A stretch of DNA of 64,000 nt from CAVWDU01 sp963840725. GTDB lineage: Bacteria; Pseudomonadota; Gammaproteobacteria; Pseudomonadales; Halieaceae. The notes beneath the pieces were generated by a model, which saw only the letters and a program-made list of their open reading frames with translations, was not told where the DNA came from and searched no databases. Below are positions 45,476 to 54,491 of this stretch, piece after piece. The translations under genes were made by a program, and so were the position numbers. Position 1 is the stretch's first letter, and every line of letters starts with the position of its first letter. The stretch covers positions 62,001 to 126,000 of the forward strand of contig CAWIZY010000004.1 of NCBI GenBank assembly GCA_963840725.1, written 5' to 3'.

Positions 45476-46557
45476 CAGCGCAGCTTCAACGTTGCCAGGC
45501 CAAACAACACCAGCATCACCGTAATAATCCAGAACCGCACGATCACGCGCGGCTCCGGCCAGCCTTTCAATTCGTAGTGATGATGAATGGGCGCCATCCT
45601 AAAAATGCGCTTGCCGGTCAGCTTGAACGAGGCAACTTGTAAAATAACCGATACGGTTTCAAGAACGAATATGCCTCCCATAATGAAGAACACGATTTCA
45701 TGCCGAGTGATCACTGCGACCGCACCCAGCGCGGCACCCAGAGCAAGAGCACCGACATCACCCATGAATACCTGGGCTGGATAGGTGTTAAACCAAAGAA
45801 AGCCCAACCCGGCGCCGGAGATAGCGCCACAAAACACCACCAGTTCACCGCTGCCAGCCACATAGGGAATATGCAAATAGTCAGCAAAGTCGACCCGGCC
45901 GGTCAGATAGGCAATAACGCCCAGAGCAGCAGCAACCATGACGGTGGGCAAAATTGCCAGGCCATCGAGCCCATCGGTCAGATTGACCGCATTGCTGGCA
46001 CCGACAATGACGAAGTAGGCCAGCACGATAAATAGGGGGCCCATGCTCCAGGCGAAGTCTTTAAAAAACGGCAGGTACAACTCGGTGGTCACCGGAGTGT
46101 CGAAGGCAAAGTACAAATAAAGCGCCGCCGCCAGTCCCGCCAGGGACTGCCAGAAGTATTTCCAACGGGCCGGCAAACCCCTCGAATCCCTCTCCACGAC
46201 CTTGCGGTAATCGTCAACCCAACCGACACTGCCGAATACGCCGGTCACCAGCATCACAATCCAGATGTAGGGGTTGCTGAGATCGGCCCAGAGCAGCACG
46301 CTGACGGCAATGGCGACCAGAATCAGGGCACCGCCCATGGTCGGGGTGCCCGATTTGCTCAAGTGGGACTCGGGTCCATCATCACGCACCGATTGGCCGA
46401 CCTGGTGATAGTTGAGTCTCCGGATCATCGCCGGACCTACCAGCAGCGAGATCGCCAGTGCCGTGCCCGCCGCAAGAATGCCGCGCAAGGTCAGATACTG
46501 GAATACCTGAAAAGCCGTTTCGAACTGACTGAGGTAGTTGGCGAGGTAAAGTAACAT
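45475..46557 (-). CDS. mraY: phospho-N-acetylmuramoyl-pentapeptide-transferase MraY
   Basis: A 360-residue integral membrane enzyme making lipid I. Ten membrane segments; SKSGTPTMGGALILVAIAVS, the Asp motif FGSVGWVDDYRKVVERDSRG, ASNAVNLTDGLDGLAILPT, AQVFMGDVGALALGAALGAV and the C-terminal MAPIHHHYELKGWPEPRVIV are all conserved. It starts two bases after murF and its stop shares a base with the murD ATG. Intact. Confidence 0.97.
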   Translation of the reverse strand: MLLYLANYLSQFETAFQVFQYLTLRGILAAGTALAISLLVGPAMIRRLNYHQVGQSVRDDGPESHLSKSGTPTMGGALILVAIAVSVLLWADLSNPYIWIVMLVTGVFGSVGWVDDYRKVVERDSRGLPARWKYFWQSLAGLAAALYLYFAFDTPVTTELYLPFFKDFAWSMGPLFIVLAYFVIVGASNAVNLTDGLDGLAILPTVMVAAALGVIAYLTGRVDFADYLHIPYVAGSGELVVFCGAISGAGLGFLWFNTYPAQVFMGDVGALALGAALGAVAVITRHEIVFFIMGGIFVLETVSVILQVASFKLTGKRIFRMAPIHHHYELKGWPEPRVIVRFWIITVMLVLFGLATLKLR

Positions 46558-46559
46558 GC

Positions 46560-47919
46560 TCAGTCCTCACCCTTTGCTAACAGCGCCTGAACAATATGCT
46601 CCATCGCTGCACCGCGCGACCCCTTGACCAGCAGGGTGTCATCTCCGCTCACCTCGGTTGCCAGTAACGGCAGCAGTGCCGCGTGGTCGGCAAAGAACTG
46701 CGCGCCTGCGCCAAACGCGTCTGCCGCGGGCTGTAATTCCTCTCCAACAACCCAGAGCCTTTCGATCCCTGCCTCCCTGGCATAGGCGCCCAGCTCCCGA
46801 TGCTGCGCCTCACTGGACGGACCCAGCTCTCTCATGGCACCGAGAATTGCGGTGCGCCGGGTGTCAGCCTGGGCAAGCAAATCAATAGCGGCACGCATTG
46901 AACCCGGGTTTGCGTTGTAACAGTCGTCGATGACGGTAGTGCCGTTGACAGTCTGTCGGGTCGCAAGACGACCACTGACTGGCTCCACCGAGGACAGCCC
47001 GGCGCCAATTTCCTCCCGGGAGAGACCGCACGCCAGACCGATACACAGTCGCTGCCAACGCATTTGCGAGGTTGTGCCGACCCGGCAGCCTCAGGGTCAC
47101 GGACATTTCGCCGTCAGGCGTCACAACGATAAAACGGCTGCCCGCAGTGCCCAGCGATTCGAATTTTCTAGCGGTTACGGCGGCGGGCCGCTCCAGGCCA
47201 AAATCAATAACAGAGGCAGCGCCCGCCCGCGCGCGCCATTGCTCAGCCCAGACCTGATCAGCATTAATGATGGCAACACCGCTGGCGTCCAGACCATCAA
47301 ATATTTCTCCCTTGCCGGCAGCAACATCCTCCAAACTACCAAAGGTTTCCAGGTGCGCCTCCATCGCATTGAGCAGCACCGCGATCTTGGGCTTTCCCCA
47401 CTGACACAGGTATTCAATATCACCTACTCGCGCCGCACCCATCTCAACCACCGCGTACTCTGTCTCCGGGGACAGCCTCAACAAGGTCAGCGGCACGCCA
47501 ATTTCATTGTTGAAATTGCCGGCCGTTGCCAGGGTTTCGCCCCGTTGCGATAATACGCCCCGGGCCAAATTTTTGGCCGTGGTCTTGCCATTGCTGCCGG
47601 TGATAGCGACCAGGGGCCCCCGGTAAAGCTCGCGATTAAAGGCCCCGAGGCCGCCAAGTGCCGGGATGGTATCAGCGACCTCCAGCAGCGGCAGGACACT
47701 GTCCACTGCGCTACTTACCAGCACAGCTGCTGCACCCGCTGTAGCCGCCTGCTCCAGATAGTGGTGGCCATCGTGAGTTTCGCCCTGCAGAGCAACGAAC
47801 AAGTCTCCGGGCTGCACACTGCGGCTGTCGATGGATACACCCGTGAACAGACAGTCTTCACCACTGAGTCGTGCGTTCAGGGGGCCGGCCACCTCACTCA
47901 GTCGCAGTGCGCGCATCAT
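46560..47919 (-). CDS. murF: UDP-MurNAc-tripeptide--D-Ala-D-Ala ligase MurF (one frameshift near 47050)
   Basis: The first frame from MMRALRLSEVAGPLNARLSG with VSIDSRSVQPGDLFVALQGE, the ATP loop AITGSNGKTTAKNLARGVLS, and RLPGRHNLANALAAT. The remainder, CIGLACGLSREEIGAGLSSV, TVIDDCYNANPGSMRAAIDL and DDTLLVKGSRGAAMEHIVQA, is in a second frame ending at 46560. One base near 47050 restores a roughly 453-residue MurF. It overlaps murE by 4 bases. Confidence 0.94.
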
Positions 47920-49415
47920 GATTCAGCTCTCCTTCCAAGAGCCGCCTCTGCATGCTCCCGGTCGCTGAAATGAAAGCGCTCGCCATCAATCAACTGATAG
48001 TCTTCATGGCCTTTTCCGGCGATGACAATACAATCGCCCGGGGCCGCCTGTTCGATAGCGGCGGCAATCGCGGCGGCGCGATCTACCTGAGACACAAACT
48101 CCCCACGGCAGCCTGCCTCAATGTCCGCCAGAATTGCGAGTGGGTTTTCACCGCGAGGGTTATCGCTGGTCACGATCACCCGATCCGATAAGTCACAAGC
48201 GACACGCCCGATCACCGGGCGTTTGCCCGCATCGCGTTCGCCACCGCAGCCGACCACCGTAACCAGGGCTCCCGCAACGTTGGGCCGAAGAGCCAACAAC
48301 ACCTGCTGCAGCGCATCGGGCGTATGCGCATAATCGATAATCACCTGAAGGCCCGCCTCGTTGGGCAGGCTCTGCATCCGACCAGGCACCTGCTGGAGAT
48401 GACTAACCGCGTCTATCACCGCGTCAAAATCTGCGCCGTTTACCACCAGCGCGACGATAGCGGCCGCGAGGTTGGCAAGATTAAACTCGCCCGGCAGCGG
48501 ACTCGAAAATCGGCCCCTGGCATTCGCTGAGCAAAGCGTGGCGTGCATACGGCCGTCGGCAAAACGGGCGTCTTCGATCCAGAAGTCGGCACTGGCATCG
48601 CCCGCTGCTGAATAGGTGAACAATTGCACTCCGGGCGCCAGCGCCTCCCGCACTTGAGCCGCAAAGGCATCATCATTATTCACCACTGCACAGCGCAGAT
48701 CGGGTGAGGCGAAGAGAAGCAACTTGGCCTTGCCATAGGCTGCCATCGAGCCGTGGTAGTCAAGATGATCATGACTGAGATTGGTGAACACTGCCGTTGC
48801 GGCCTGCAGGCCATTGACCCGCCCCTGCACCAGTGCATGAGAGGACACTTCCATGGCGGCGCACCTGACACCCTCGGCATGCCAGGCAGCCAGCTGCGCC
48901 TGCAGGGAAACCGCATCGGGAGTCGTATTATCCGCCGCAACCACCTCCTCGGATAGCGTCGATCCCAGTGTACCGATCACCCCGCAGCGTTGACCCAGCG
49001 CACGCAGCAGTTGGGCCACCAGGCGGGTGACAGTCGTTTTACCGTTGGTACCGGTCACCGCAATAGTCTGCACTTCACGCCCAGGGTGGCCATAAAACCG
49101 TGCTGCGATCCAACCTGCTTCCTGCTGCAAGTCCGGAACCTCTATCAGCGGTGCGGTCACCGCCTCGACAAAACCCGACACCGGGGGCTCGCTGACGATG
49201 GCCGCCGCTCCCTGAGCAACGGCCTGCTCAATAAATTGTCGCCCGTCATGAACTTCCCCGGGCACCGCCAGAAACAGGTCACCCGGACCCACTTTACGGC
49301 TGTCCAGATGAATCCCGGACACCATCACATCCGGGGTAACGCGACGTCCGCCCAGGAGCTCGGCGAGACTGACATGACGGACATCGCTCCCGGTTAAAGC
49401 TGAGCCGGCCATCAT
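47916..49415 (-). CDS. murE: UDP-MurNAc-L-Ala-D-Glu--meso-diaminopimelate ligase
   Basis: 499 residues. VSGIHLDSRKVGPGDLFLAV, ATP loop AVTGTNGKTTVTRLVAQLLR, TTPDAVSLQAQLAAWHAEGV, HDHLDYHGSMAAYGKAK, and near the C-terminus the DNPRGENP motif that selects meso-diaminopimelate over lysine, as expected for a Gram-negative. GKGHEDYQLIDGE completes the family pattern. It overlaps ftsI and murF by 4 bases each. Intact. Confidence 0.97.
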   Translation of the reverse strand: MMAGSALTGSDVRHVSLAELLGGRRVTPDVMVSGIHLDSRKVGPGDLFLAVPGEVHDGRQFIEQAVAQGAAAIVSEPPVSGFVEAVTAPLIEVPDLQQEAGWIAARFYGHPGREVQTIAVTGTNGKTTVTRLVAQLLRALGQRCGVIGTLGSTLSEEVVAADNTTPDAVSLQAQLAAWHAEGVRCAAMEVSSHALVQGRVNGLQAATAVFTNLSHDHLDYHGSMAAYGKAKLLLFASPDLRCAVVNNDDAFAAQVREALAPGVQLFTYSAAGDASADFWIEDARFADGRMHATLCSANARGRFSSPLPGEFNLANLAAAIVALVVNGADFDAVIDAVSHLQQVPGRMQSLPNEAGLQVIIDYAHTPDALQQVLLALRPNVAGALVTVVGCGGERDAGKRPVIGRVACDLSDRVIVTSDNPRGENPLAILADIEAGCRGEFVSQVDRAAAIAAAIEQAAPGDCIVIAGKGHEDYQLIDGERFHFSDREHAEAALGRRAES

Positions 49416-51151
49416 GCACCACCCCCGCTTACAGCAAGCAACGCGCGATCAGGATCCATGCCCTCGGTGGGTGGTATATTGAGCAATCGCAGCGCGTCCC
49501 GGGTCACCCGTGAAAAAACCGGAGCCGCCGCCGAGCCGCCGCCGTGATCGTCGCCCTGGGGATCGTTGATAACCACCACGGTCACAAGCCGCGGGTCTTC
49601 AATGGGAGCGATGCCAGCGAACAGCGCAATATAGCGCCCCTCGTCGTAGCCCTGACTACCCACCTTGTGCACGGTTCCGGTCTTGCCACCCACCCGGTAG
49701 CCTGGCACGCGCGCCCGCCGGGCAGTCCCGTTTTCTCCCGTGACTGCGTGCAGCACCTCCAGCACTTGCCCAACGACATCCGGCGTAATAACCGGACTTG
49801 CCGGCGGCAGCTCTTCGGTAATCTTCAGCAGCGAGACCGGGAGTTGCTGTCCATTATTGGCGAAGACGCTATAGGCATGCGCGATCTGCAACGGCGATAC
49901 CAGAATTCCGTAACCGAAGGCCAGCGACACTTCCTCACTCACGTGCCAGCGCGCGCGGCTGGGCAGCTCGCCCCCCCGCTCGCCGGGAAAGCCCGTCCCC
50001 AGAGGCTGACCCAAACCAAAGCGACTGAAGACCCCCAGCACCGGCTCGTGACCCAGGTCCAGAGCGAGTCTAGTTACCCCGACCTGACTGGACTTCTCGA
50101 TCACTCGTGACAGGGTAACTTCGCCATAGTTGCGCGGATCGCGATAGGTTTTACCGGACACCCGAATATAACCCGGCGTTGTGTCGATCAGGCTGTCTGT
50201 TTGATAGCGCCCGCTTTCCAGCGCGGCCACCAGTGTCAGCGTCTTCATCGTAGAACCCGGCTCGTACACATCGGTGATGGCACGATTGCGCATCCCGGCG
50301 GCATTATGCCGCTTGCGGCTACCGCGACTGTTGGGGTTGAATCCCGGGTAGTTAACCATGGCCAGCACCTCACCAGTACGTGCATCCAGGGTGACGATAG
50401 AGCCCGATTGGGCACCGCTTTGCCGCACGGCGCGTTGCAGTTCACGGTGCTGCAGATACTGCAGCCTGAGGTCAATGCTCAATACCAGGTCATTGCCGGG
50501 CACAGGCGGCTCGACAACGCCGATATCACGCACCACTTCCCCGTGGAGGTCCTTGATATATTTCTTTTTCCCGGGCGAACCCTGCAGCCAGTCGTCGTAT
50601 GCCAGCTCCAGACCTTCAATGCCTTCACCGTCGAGGTTGGTGATTCCCAGCAACTGGGCCGCGACTTCGCCGGCTGGGTAAAAACGCCTGTATTCGCGCT
50701 CACCGTGGACGCCAGCGAAACGTTTGGCCAGGATCTTCCTGGCATCGGCAGGCACCCTGTGGCGCTGCAGATACATAAACTGCTTGCCCTCGTAGCGGGT
50801 CAGCTTCGCATTGAGTGCCTCTAATTCCATACCTAAAGCTTCGGCCAACTCTTCCAACCGCCCCGACTGCCTCAGCACCGCCGGATTGGCCCAAATCGAG
50901 ATAACCGGCGTGCTTACCGCCAAAGGCTCTCCCCGTCGATCGGAGATCACTCCCCGATAGGCAGGAATCTCGGCGGTGCGCAGCGACCGCAGCTCTCCCT
51001 GATCCTGCAAAAACTCACGTCCGCGATCACTATCCAGTACTTGCAGCGACATCACTCTCACCACCAGAGCAGCCAGCAACATCAGCAGCATCAGTGCCAC
51101 CAGCCAGAACCGCCATGGGGATACGGCTACGCTCTGTTTTTGACGGGTCAC
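49412..51151 (-). CDS. ftsI: septal peptidoglycan transpeptidase FtsI (PBP3)
   Basis: 579 residues with a GTG start at 51151 that overlaps the ftsL stop (GTGA); the longer frame to 51241 runs inside ftsL. One N-terminal membrane helix (FWLVALMLLMLLAALVVRVM), a pedestal domain (AYRGVISDRRGEPLAVSTPV) and the transpeptidase domain. The active-site Ser-Xaa-Xaa-Lys is STMK in VYEPGSTMKTLTLVAALESG, and the KTG box is in RVGGKTGTVHKVG. The second motif reads SSQ (VIEKSSQVGVTRLALD) where E. coli PBP3 has SSN. It crosslinks septal wall with FtsW. Confidence 0.96.
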   Translation of the reverse strand: MTRQKQSVAVSPWRFWLVALMLLMLLAALVVRVMSLQVLDSDRGREFLQDQGELRSLRTAEIPAYRGVISDRRGEPLAVSTPVISIWANPAVLRQSGRLEELAEALGMELEALNAKLTRYEGKQFMYLQRHRVPADARKILAKRFAGVHGEREYRRFYPAGEVAAQLLGITNLDGEGIEGLELAYDDWLQGSPGKKKYIKDLHGEVVRDIGVVEPPVPGNDLVLSIDLRLQYLQHRELQRAVRQSGAQSGSIVTLDARTGEVLAMVNYPGFNPNSRGSRKRHNAAGMRNRAITDVYEPGSTMKTLTLVAALESGRYQTDSLIDTTPGYIRVSGKTYRDPRNYGEVTLSRVIEKSSQVGVTRLALDLGHEPVLGVFSRFGLGQPLGTGFPGERGGELPSRARWHVSEEVSLAFGYGILVSPLQIAHAYSVFANNGQQLPVSLLKITEELPPASPVITPDVVGQVLEVLHAVTGENGTARRARVPGYRVGGKTGTVHKVGSQGYDEGRYIALFAGIAPIEDPRLVTVVVINDPQGDDHGGGSAAAPVFSRVTRDALRLLNIPPTEGMDPDRALLAVSGGGA

Positions 51152-51462
51152 GGTGTAATCACCCGCAGTTCTTCCAGGGCGGGCGCGGCCATACCCAACT
51201 CGTCCAGTGCCACTTTCTCTACCCGGTGATGAGCGGCCCAAGTGCTCTGCTCCAGCAACAGCCGGCCGTACTCCTCCTCCAATTGCCAGCGCGCGGATTC
51301 CTGCACCTGCAGTTCAGCGTAGAGCTGCCGGCAGGCATGGGTGGATTGCACTACCGCCAGCGCCGACAAAACAATGAGCAGCAAGAGAACAAACGGCTGC
51401 ATCGCTATGCGCCATCCCCTCCTGCCTGCTCCTGTCTCGGCTATCGCCGTGCGCTTCTTCAT
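51148..51462 (-). CDS. ftsL: cell division protein FtsL
   Basis: A 104-residue bitopic protein. Basic cytoplasmic N-terminus, a membrane helix at about 25-42 (PFVLLLLIVLSALAVVQSTH) and a periplasmic leucine-zipper-like coil (QLYAELQVQESARWQLEEEY) ending in DELGMAAPALEELRVITP, as in FtsL. It bridges FtsB/FtsQ to FtsW-FtsI. It shares one base with rsmH upstream and overlaps ftsI downstream. Identified by position as well as pattern, since the family is poorly conserved. Confidence 0.92.
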   Translation of the reverse strand: MKKRTAIAETGAGRRGWRIAMQPFVLLLLIVLSALAVVQSTHACRQLYAELQVQESARWQLEEEYGRLLLEQSTWAAHHRVEKVALDELGMAAPALEELRVITP

Positions 51463-52388
51463 CAGCCCGTTTTCTCGGCCACACGCATGATGGCGCTGCG
51501 CGCCCTCGGGTTGCCTGCCACTTCGTAATCCGCTGCGCGCACTGGCTTGCCCACCAGTCTCATGCTGCGCTCAATGGCACTGTCGGGCACCGGCAATCCG
51601 CGCGGCAGCACCTGCCCACGAGCCATCTCTCGCATGTACCGCTTGACCAGCCGGTCCTCCAGAGAATGAAAACTGATAACCACCAGGCGGCCGCCGACAT
51701 GCAGCAGAGAAAGCGCGGAAGCCAGGAGGTCGCTCAGATCGTCCAACTCGCGATTTATCCGAATTCGAATCGCCTGGAATGCACGGGTTGCCGGATGCTT
51801 GTGCCGCTCCCAGCGTGGATTGGCCGCACTCACTATTTGCGCGAGTTGGGCGGTAGTGACGATAGGCTGCTCCGCACGCGCCGCCACCAGCGCCCTGGCA
51901 ATGCGCCTGGCGAATCGTTCCTCACCATAATCGCGCAGGGTTTCAGCGATGTCGCTTTCCGAAGCTTGAGCAAGCCACTGCGCAGCGGTCTCACCGCGGG
52001 AGTTGTCCATACGCATGTCTAAGATTCCGTCGTGGCTGAAACTGAAGCCGCGACCTGGCTCGTCAAGTTGCGGGCTGGACACACCCAGATCCAGCAGGAT
52101 GCCGTCCACAGCGGCTACGCCGCTAGCGCTCAATTGCTGCGGGAGTTGCGCAAAGGATCCATGATAAAAACTGAACCGAGGCTCACTGGCAGCCAGCTGC
52201 TCTGCCAGAGCGCACGCCGCCGGGTCCTTGTCGACTCCCAGCAATCGCCCATCGGGGCTGAGGCGCTGCAGGACAGCGCGGCTATGGCCGCCGCGGCCAA
52301 AAGTACCGTCGACGTAGAATCCAGCGGGTACGGTGACCAGCGCGTCGACCGCCTCTTGCAACAATACGGCCTCATGAGAACCGGTCAC
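51462..52388 (-). CDS. rsmH: 16S rRNA (cytosine-1402-N4)-methyltransferase RsmH
   Basis: A 308-residue SAM-dependent methyltransferase (MraW). HEAVLLQEAVDALVTVPAGF, the SAM loop DGTFGRGGHSRAVLQRLSPD, DGILLDLGVSSPQLDEPGRG, FSFSHDGILDMRMDNSRGET and the C-terminal RLVVISFHSLEDRLVKRYMR are conserved. It modifies C1402 of 16S rRNA; RsmI, encoded 1.2 kb upstream, adds the 2'-O-methyl to the same base. It starts one base after the mraZ stop region. Confidence 0.97.
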   Translation of the reverse strand: MTGSHEAVLLQEAVDALVTVPAGFYVDGTFGRGGHSRAVLQRLSPDGRLLGVDKDPAACALAEQLAASEPRFSFYHGSFAQLPQQLSASGVAAVDGILLDLGVSSPQLDEPGRGFSFSHDGILDMRMDNSRGETAAQWLAQASESDIAETLRDYGEERFARRIARALVAARAEQPIVTTAQLAQIVSAANPRWERHKHPATRAFQAIRIRINRELDDLSDLLASALSLLHVGGRLVVISFHSLEDRLVKRYMREMARGQVLPRGLPVPDSAIERSMRLVGKPVRAADYEVAGNPRARSAIMRVAEKTG

Positions 52389-52829
52389 TTAAAGAACCAG
52401 TTGCGTGAGTGGCTCGGGCAGATCTTCACCAAGATCAGCTTCCATTTCTGCCATCCACAGCACCTTGGACCATAACTCCAGACTTTTTCCCTGGCCGACC
52501 AGCACCAGCTCTTTTTGCAACTGCGCGTATTCGCGCAAAGACGGGGGCAGCAGGACGCGACCGTTGGAATCCAGTTGCAGATCGACTGCATAACCGAGCA
52601 ACAGTCGCTGAAAGCGTTTTATTTTGGGATTGAGGGACGGCAGCGCCTGCACCTCGGCTTCTATGCGCTCCCACTCGGGCAGTGGGTATATGACCAGACA
52701 GGTCGACTGCGTATTAACGGTGATGACCAGTTGGCCATCAGATTGGTCCAGCAGGTGCTCGCGCTGACGCTGGGGGATAGCAAGTCGCCCCTTAGCATCC
52801 ATATTGATGTTTTGCACACCACGAAACAC
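52389..52829 (-). CDS. mraZ: transcriptional regulator MraZ
   Basis: A 146-residue protein with two SpoVT-AbrB-like domains, MFRGVQNINMDAKGRLAIP and LQLDSNGRVLLPPSLREYA, each carrying the DxxxR core. MraZ forms ring-shaped oligomers that bind repeated TGGG-type sites in its own promoter and repress the dcw operon. Such repeats are visible directly upstream at 52880-52904. First gene of the cluster. Confidence 0.96.
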   Translation of the reverse strand: MFRGVQNINMDAKGRLAIPQRQREHLLDQSDGQLVITVNTQSTCLVIYPLPEWERIEAEVQALPSLNPKIKRFQRLLLGYAVDLQLDSNGRVLLPPSLREYAQLQKELVLVGQGKSLELWSKVLWMAEMEADLGEDLPEPLTQLVL

Positions 52830-52879
52830 GTCTTATTTTCCCCTGATCCCGACCTAAAAACCCACAAAAAGCCGCTGAT

Positions 52880-52904
52880 CACCACTAATTCCCATATTTC
52901 TCCA
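52880..52904 (-). promoter_or_regulatory. MraZ operator (three TGG repeats, 10-bp period)
   Basis: On the minus strand TGG begins at 52904, TGGG at 52894 and TGG at 52884, giving exact 10-base spacing on one face of the helix. This matches the direct-repeat MraZ sites of other bacteria. The first repeat touches the -10 box, consistent with autorepression. Confidence 0.78.
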
Positions 52905-52933
52905 CTATAGGTGCGCCAGCGAATAGCTGTCAA
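52904..52933 (-). promoter_or_regulatory. sigma-70 promoter of the mraZ/dcw operon
   Basis: Minus-strand -35 TTGACA (52933-52928), perfect consensus, an 18-base spacer and -10 TATAGT (52909-52904). Transcription should start near 52897, about 68 bases before the mraZ ATG. The MraZ repeats overlap the -10 and the start region. Confidence 0.8.
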
Positions 52934-53198
52934 GCAGCGCTGGAGAAAAAAACGTTTTACTTTCAGGTAATTAGCGCAAGTTCTGACGAAAAGCGCAAGA
53001 TATCAGTGGCCATGACCTCAGCATGGGGAATCAATACTTTTGTAAAATATGACGCAAAACATGACGGTAAAACTAGATGCTAAGGTTTAACTTTAAGTCT
53101 AAGTACATTTTTCTCTGTCAGCATCAGCTGCTTAGCAACAATCTTCATAATGAAAACCGGCTACTGCGCCCCTCCCTGGGAATGCAGGCATTTAATAA
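52934..53198. other. AT-rich spacer between rnpB and the mraZ promoter
   Basis: About 265 bases that look distinctly AT-richer than the rest of the window, with no convincing open frame. Near 53048-53070 the sequence repeats AAAACATGACGG-like units (TATGACGC then CATGACGG, 12 bases apart), which could be a regulator site. No clear terminator hairpin for rnpB was found. Confidence 0.5.
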
Positions 53199-53553
53199 GG
53201 TGGAGTCGGTCGATAAGCCGGGTTCTGTCATGGACGACCATTCATCTGCGACAGGCGTCACCGCCTGCCTGTAGCGACCTACCCGAATCCACTGCGGGCC
53301 ACAGCTGACGGATTCCTATTTGGTCTTGCTCCGAGTGGGGTTTACCATCGCCACGCCTGTTGCCAGCCGCGCGGTGCGCTCTTACCGCACCTTTTCACCC
53401 TTACCCGGACACTTAAAAGTACCCGGGCGGTTTCCTTTCTGCTGCACTTTCCGTAGGCTCGCGCCCCCCAGGTGTTACCTGGCACTCTGCCCTGCGGAGC
53501 CCGGACTTTCCTCCCCCGGCAATGCCGGAAGCGATCGCCTGACCAACTCCACC
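53199..53553 (-). ncRNA. rnpB: RNase P RNA, bacterial class A
   Basis: On the minus strand the RNA begins GGTGGAGTTGGTCAGG and ends CCGACTCCACC, whose ends pair as helix P1. Conserved segments are GAGGAAAGTCCGGGCTCC near the 5' end, GAAAGTGCAGCAGAAAG, ACAGGCGTGGCGATGG-type core and the GGTAAACCCCAC segment that base-pairs with the tRNA CCA end. The length of about 355 bases fits. It lies between rsmI and mraZ on the same strand. Ends are accurate to a few bases. Confidence 0.95.
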
Positions 53554-53589
53554 GTCAGACTAACCCCGACCTATCGTAGCTGCAAGCGC

Positions 53590-54438
53590 TTACTGCCGAC
53601 TGAGCACCAGGTGCTCGTAGAGCTGCTTCTTGCGCAGCCCGGTAATATCGGCTACGACGGCTGCGGCCCGCTTGGCCGGCAGCTCATCTGCCAGGCGCTC
53701 GAGCAACCTGGCTGTCGCCGCGTCAAGTTGCTGCTCCCTGCCCCGGGCACCAGCCACCATAAGCACAATTTCACCGCGCTGCTGATTGCTGCTCCCGGCA
53801 ATAAAGGCCTGCAAACCCTCCAGCGTATCCCGTCTGATTGTTTCGAAAGTCTTGCTCAGTTCGCGGGCAATGACCGCTTCGCGCTGCGTTCCGAATACCA
53901 ACAGCATGTCCTCTACACACTCCAGCACCCGGTGCGGGGCCTCATAAAAGATCAGCGTTGCCGTCTCTGCCTGCAACGACGCCAGACGCTGGGACCTGGC
54001 CCCGCGCCGCGCCGGCAGAAACCCCTCAAAGAGAAAACGATCCGTGGGCAGACCACTGGCGCTGAGAGCGGCTGTCGCCGCACAGGCACCCGGGACGGGA
54101 CAGACCCGGAAACCCTCTTCCTGCACCCGCCTGACCAGCCGGTAGCCAGGGTCCGATATCAGCGGCGTGCCAGCATCGCTGATCAACGCCACAGATTCGT
54201 TTGCGCGAAGACAGGCCAAAACCCGTTCCACAGCCCTGGTATCGCTGTGATCATGGTAGGCACACAGGGGCGTTGTGACGGTGAAATGTTGCAGCAGACG
54301 CTGGCTGTGTCTGGTATCCTCCGCTGCGATCAGGTCAACTTGCTGCAACACCTCCAGGGCGCGCCCGGAGATGTCGCCGAGATTCCCAATCGGCGTAGCA
54401 ACGATGTACAGAGTTGGATCCACTTTATCCCCTTGCAA
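53590..54438 (-). CDS. rsmI: 16S rRNA (cytidine-1402-2'-O)-methyltransferase RsmI
   Basis: A 282-residue SAM-dependent methyltransferase of the YraL family. LYIVATPIGNLGDISGRALE, LIAAEDTRHSQRLLQHF, VALISDAGTPLISDPGYRLV, FLFEGFLPARRGARSQRLAS and IFYEAPHRVLECVEDM are conserved. It is divergent from lpoA, with a 53-base gap between start codons; this rsmI/lpoA divergence is typical of gammaproteobacteria. It ends 36 bases before the rnpB 5' end. Confidence 0.97.
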   Translation of the reverse strand: MQGDKVDPTLYIVATPIGNLGDISGRALEVLQQVDLIAAEDTRHSQRLLQHFTVTTPLCAYHDHSDTRAVERVLACLRANESVALISDAGTPLISDPGYRLVRRVQEEGFRVCPVPGACAATAALSASGLPTDRFLFEGFLPARRGARSQRLASLQAETATLIFYEAPHRVLECVEDMLLVFGTQREAVIARELSKTFETIRRDTLEGLQAFIAGSSNQQRGEIVLMVAGARGREQQLDAATARLLERLADELPAKRAAAVVADITGLRKKQLYEHLVLSRQ

Positions 54439-54491
54439 CCAGGTGTGACCTTGATGCCTACAGTGAGTGCGATGAGGAAACGAAGGATAGC

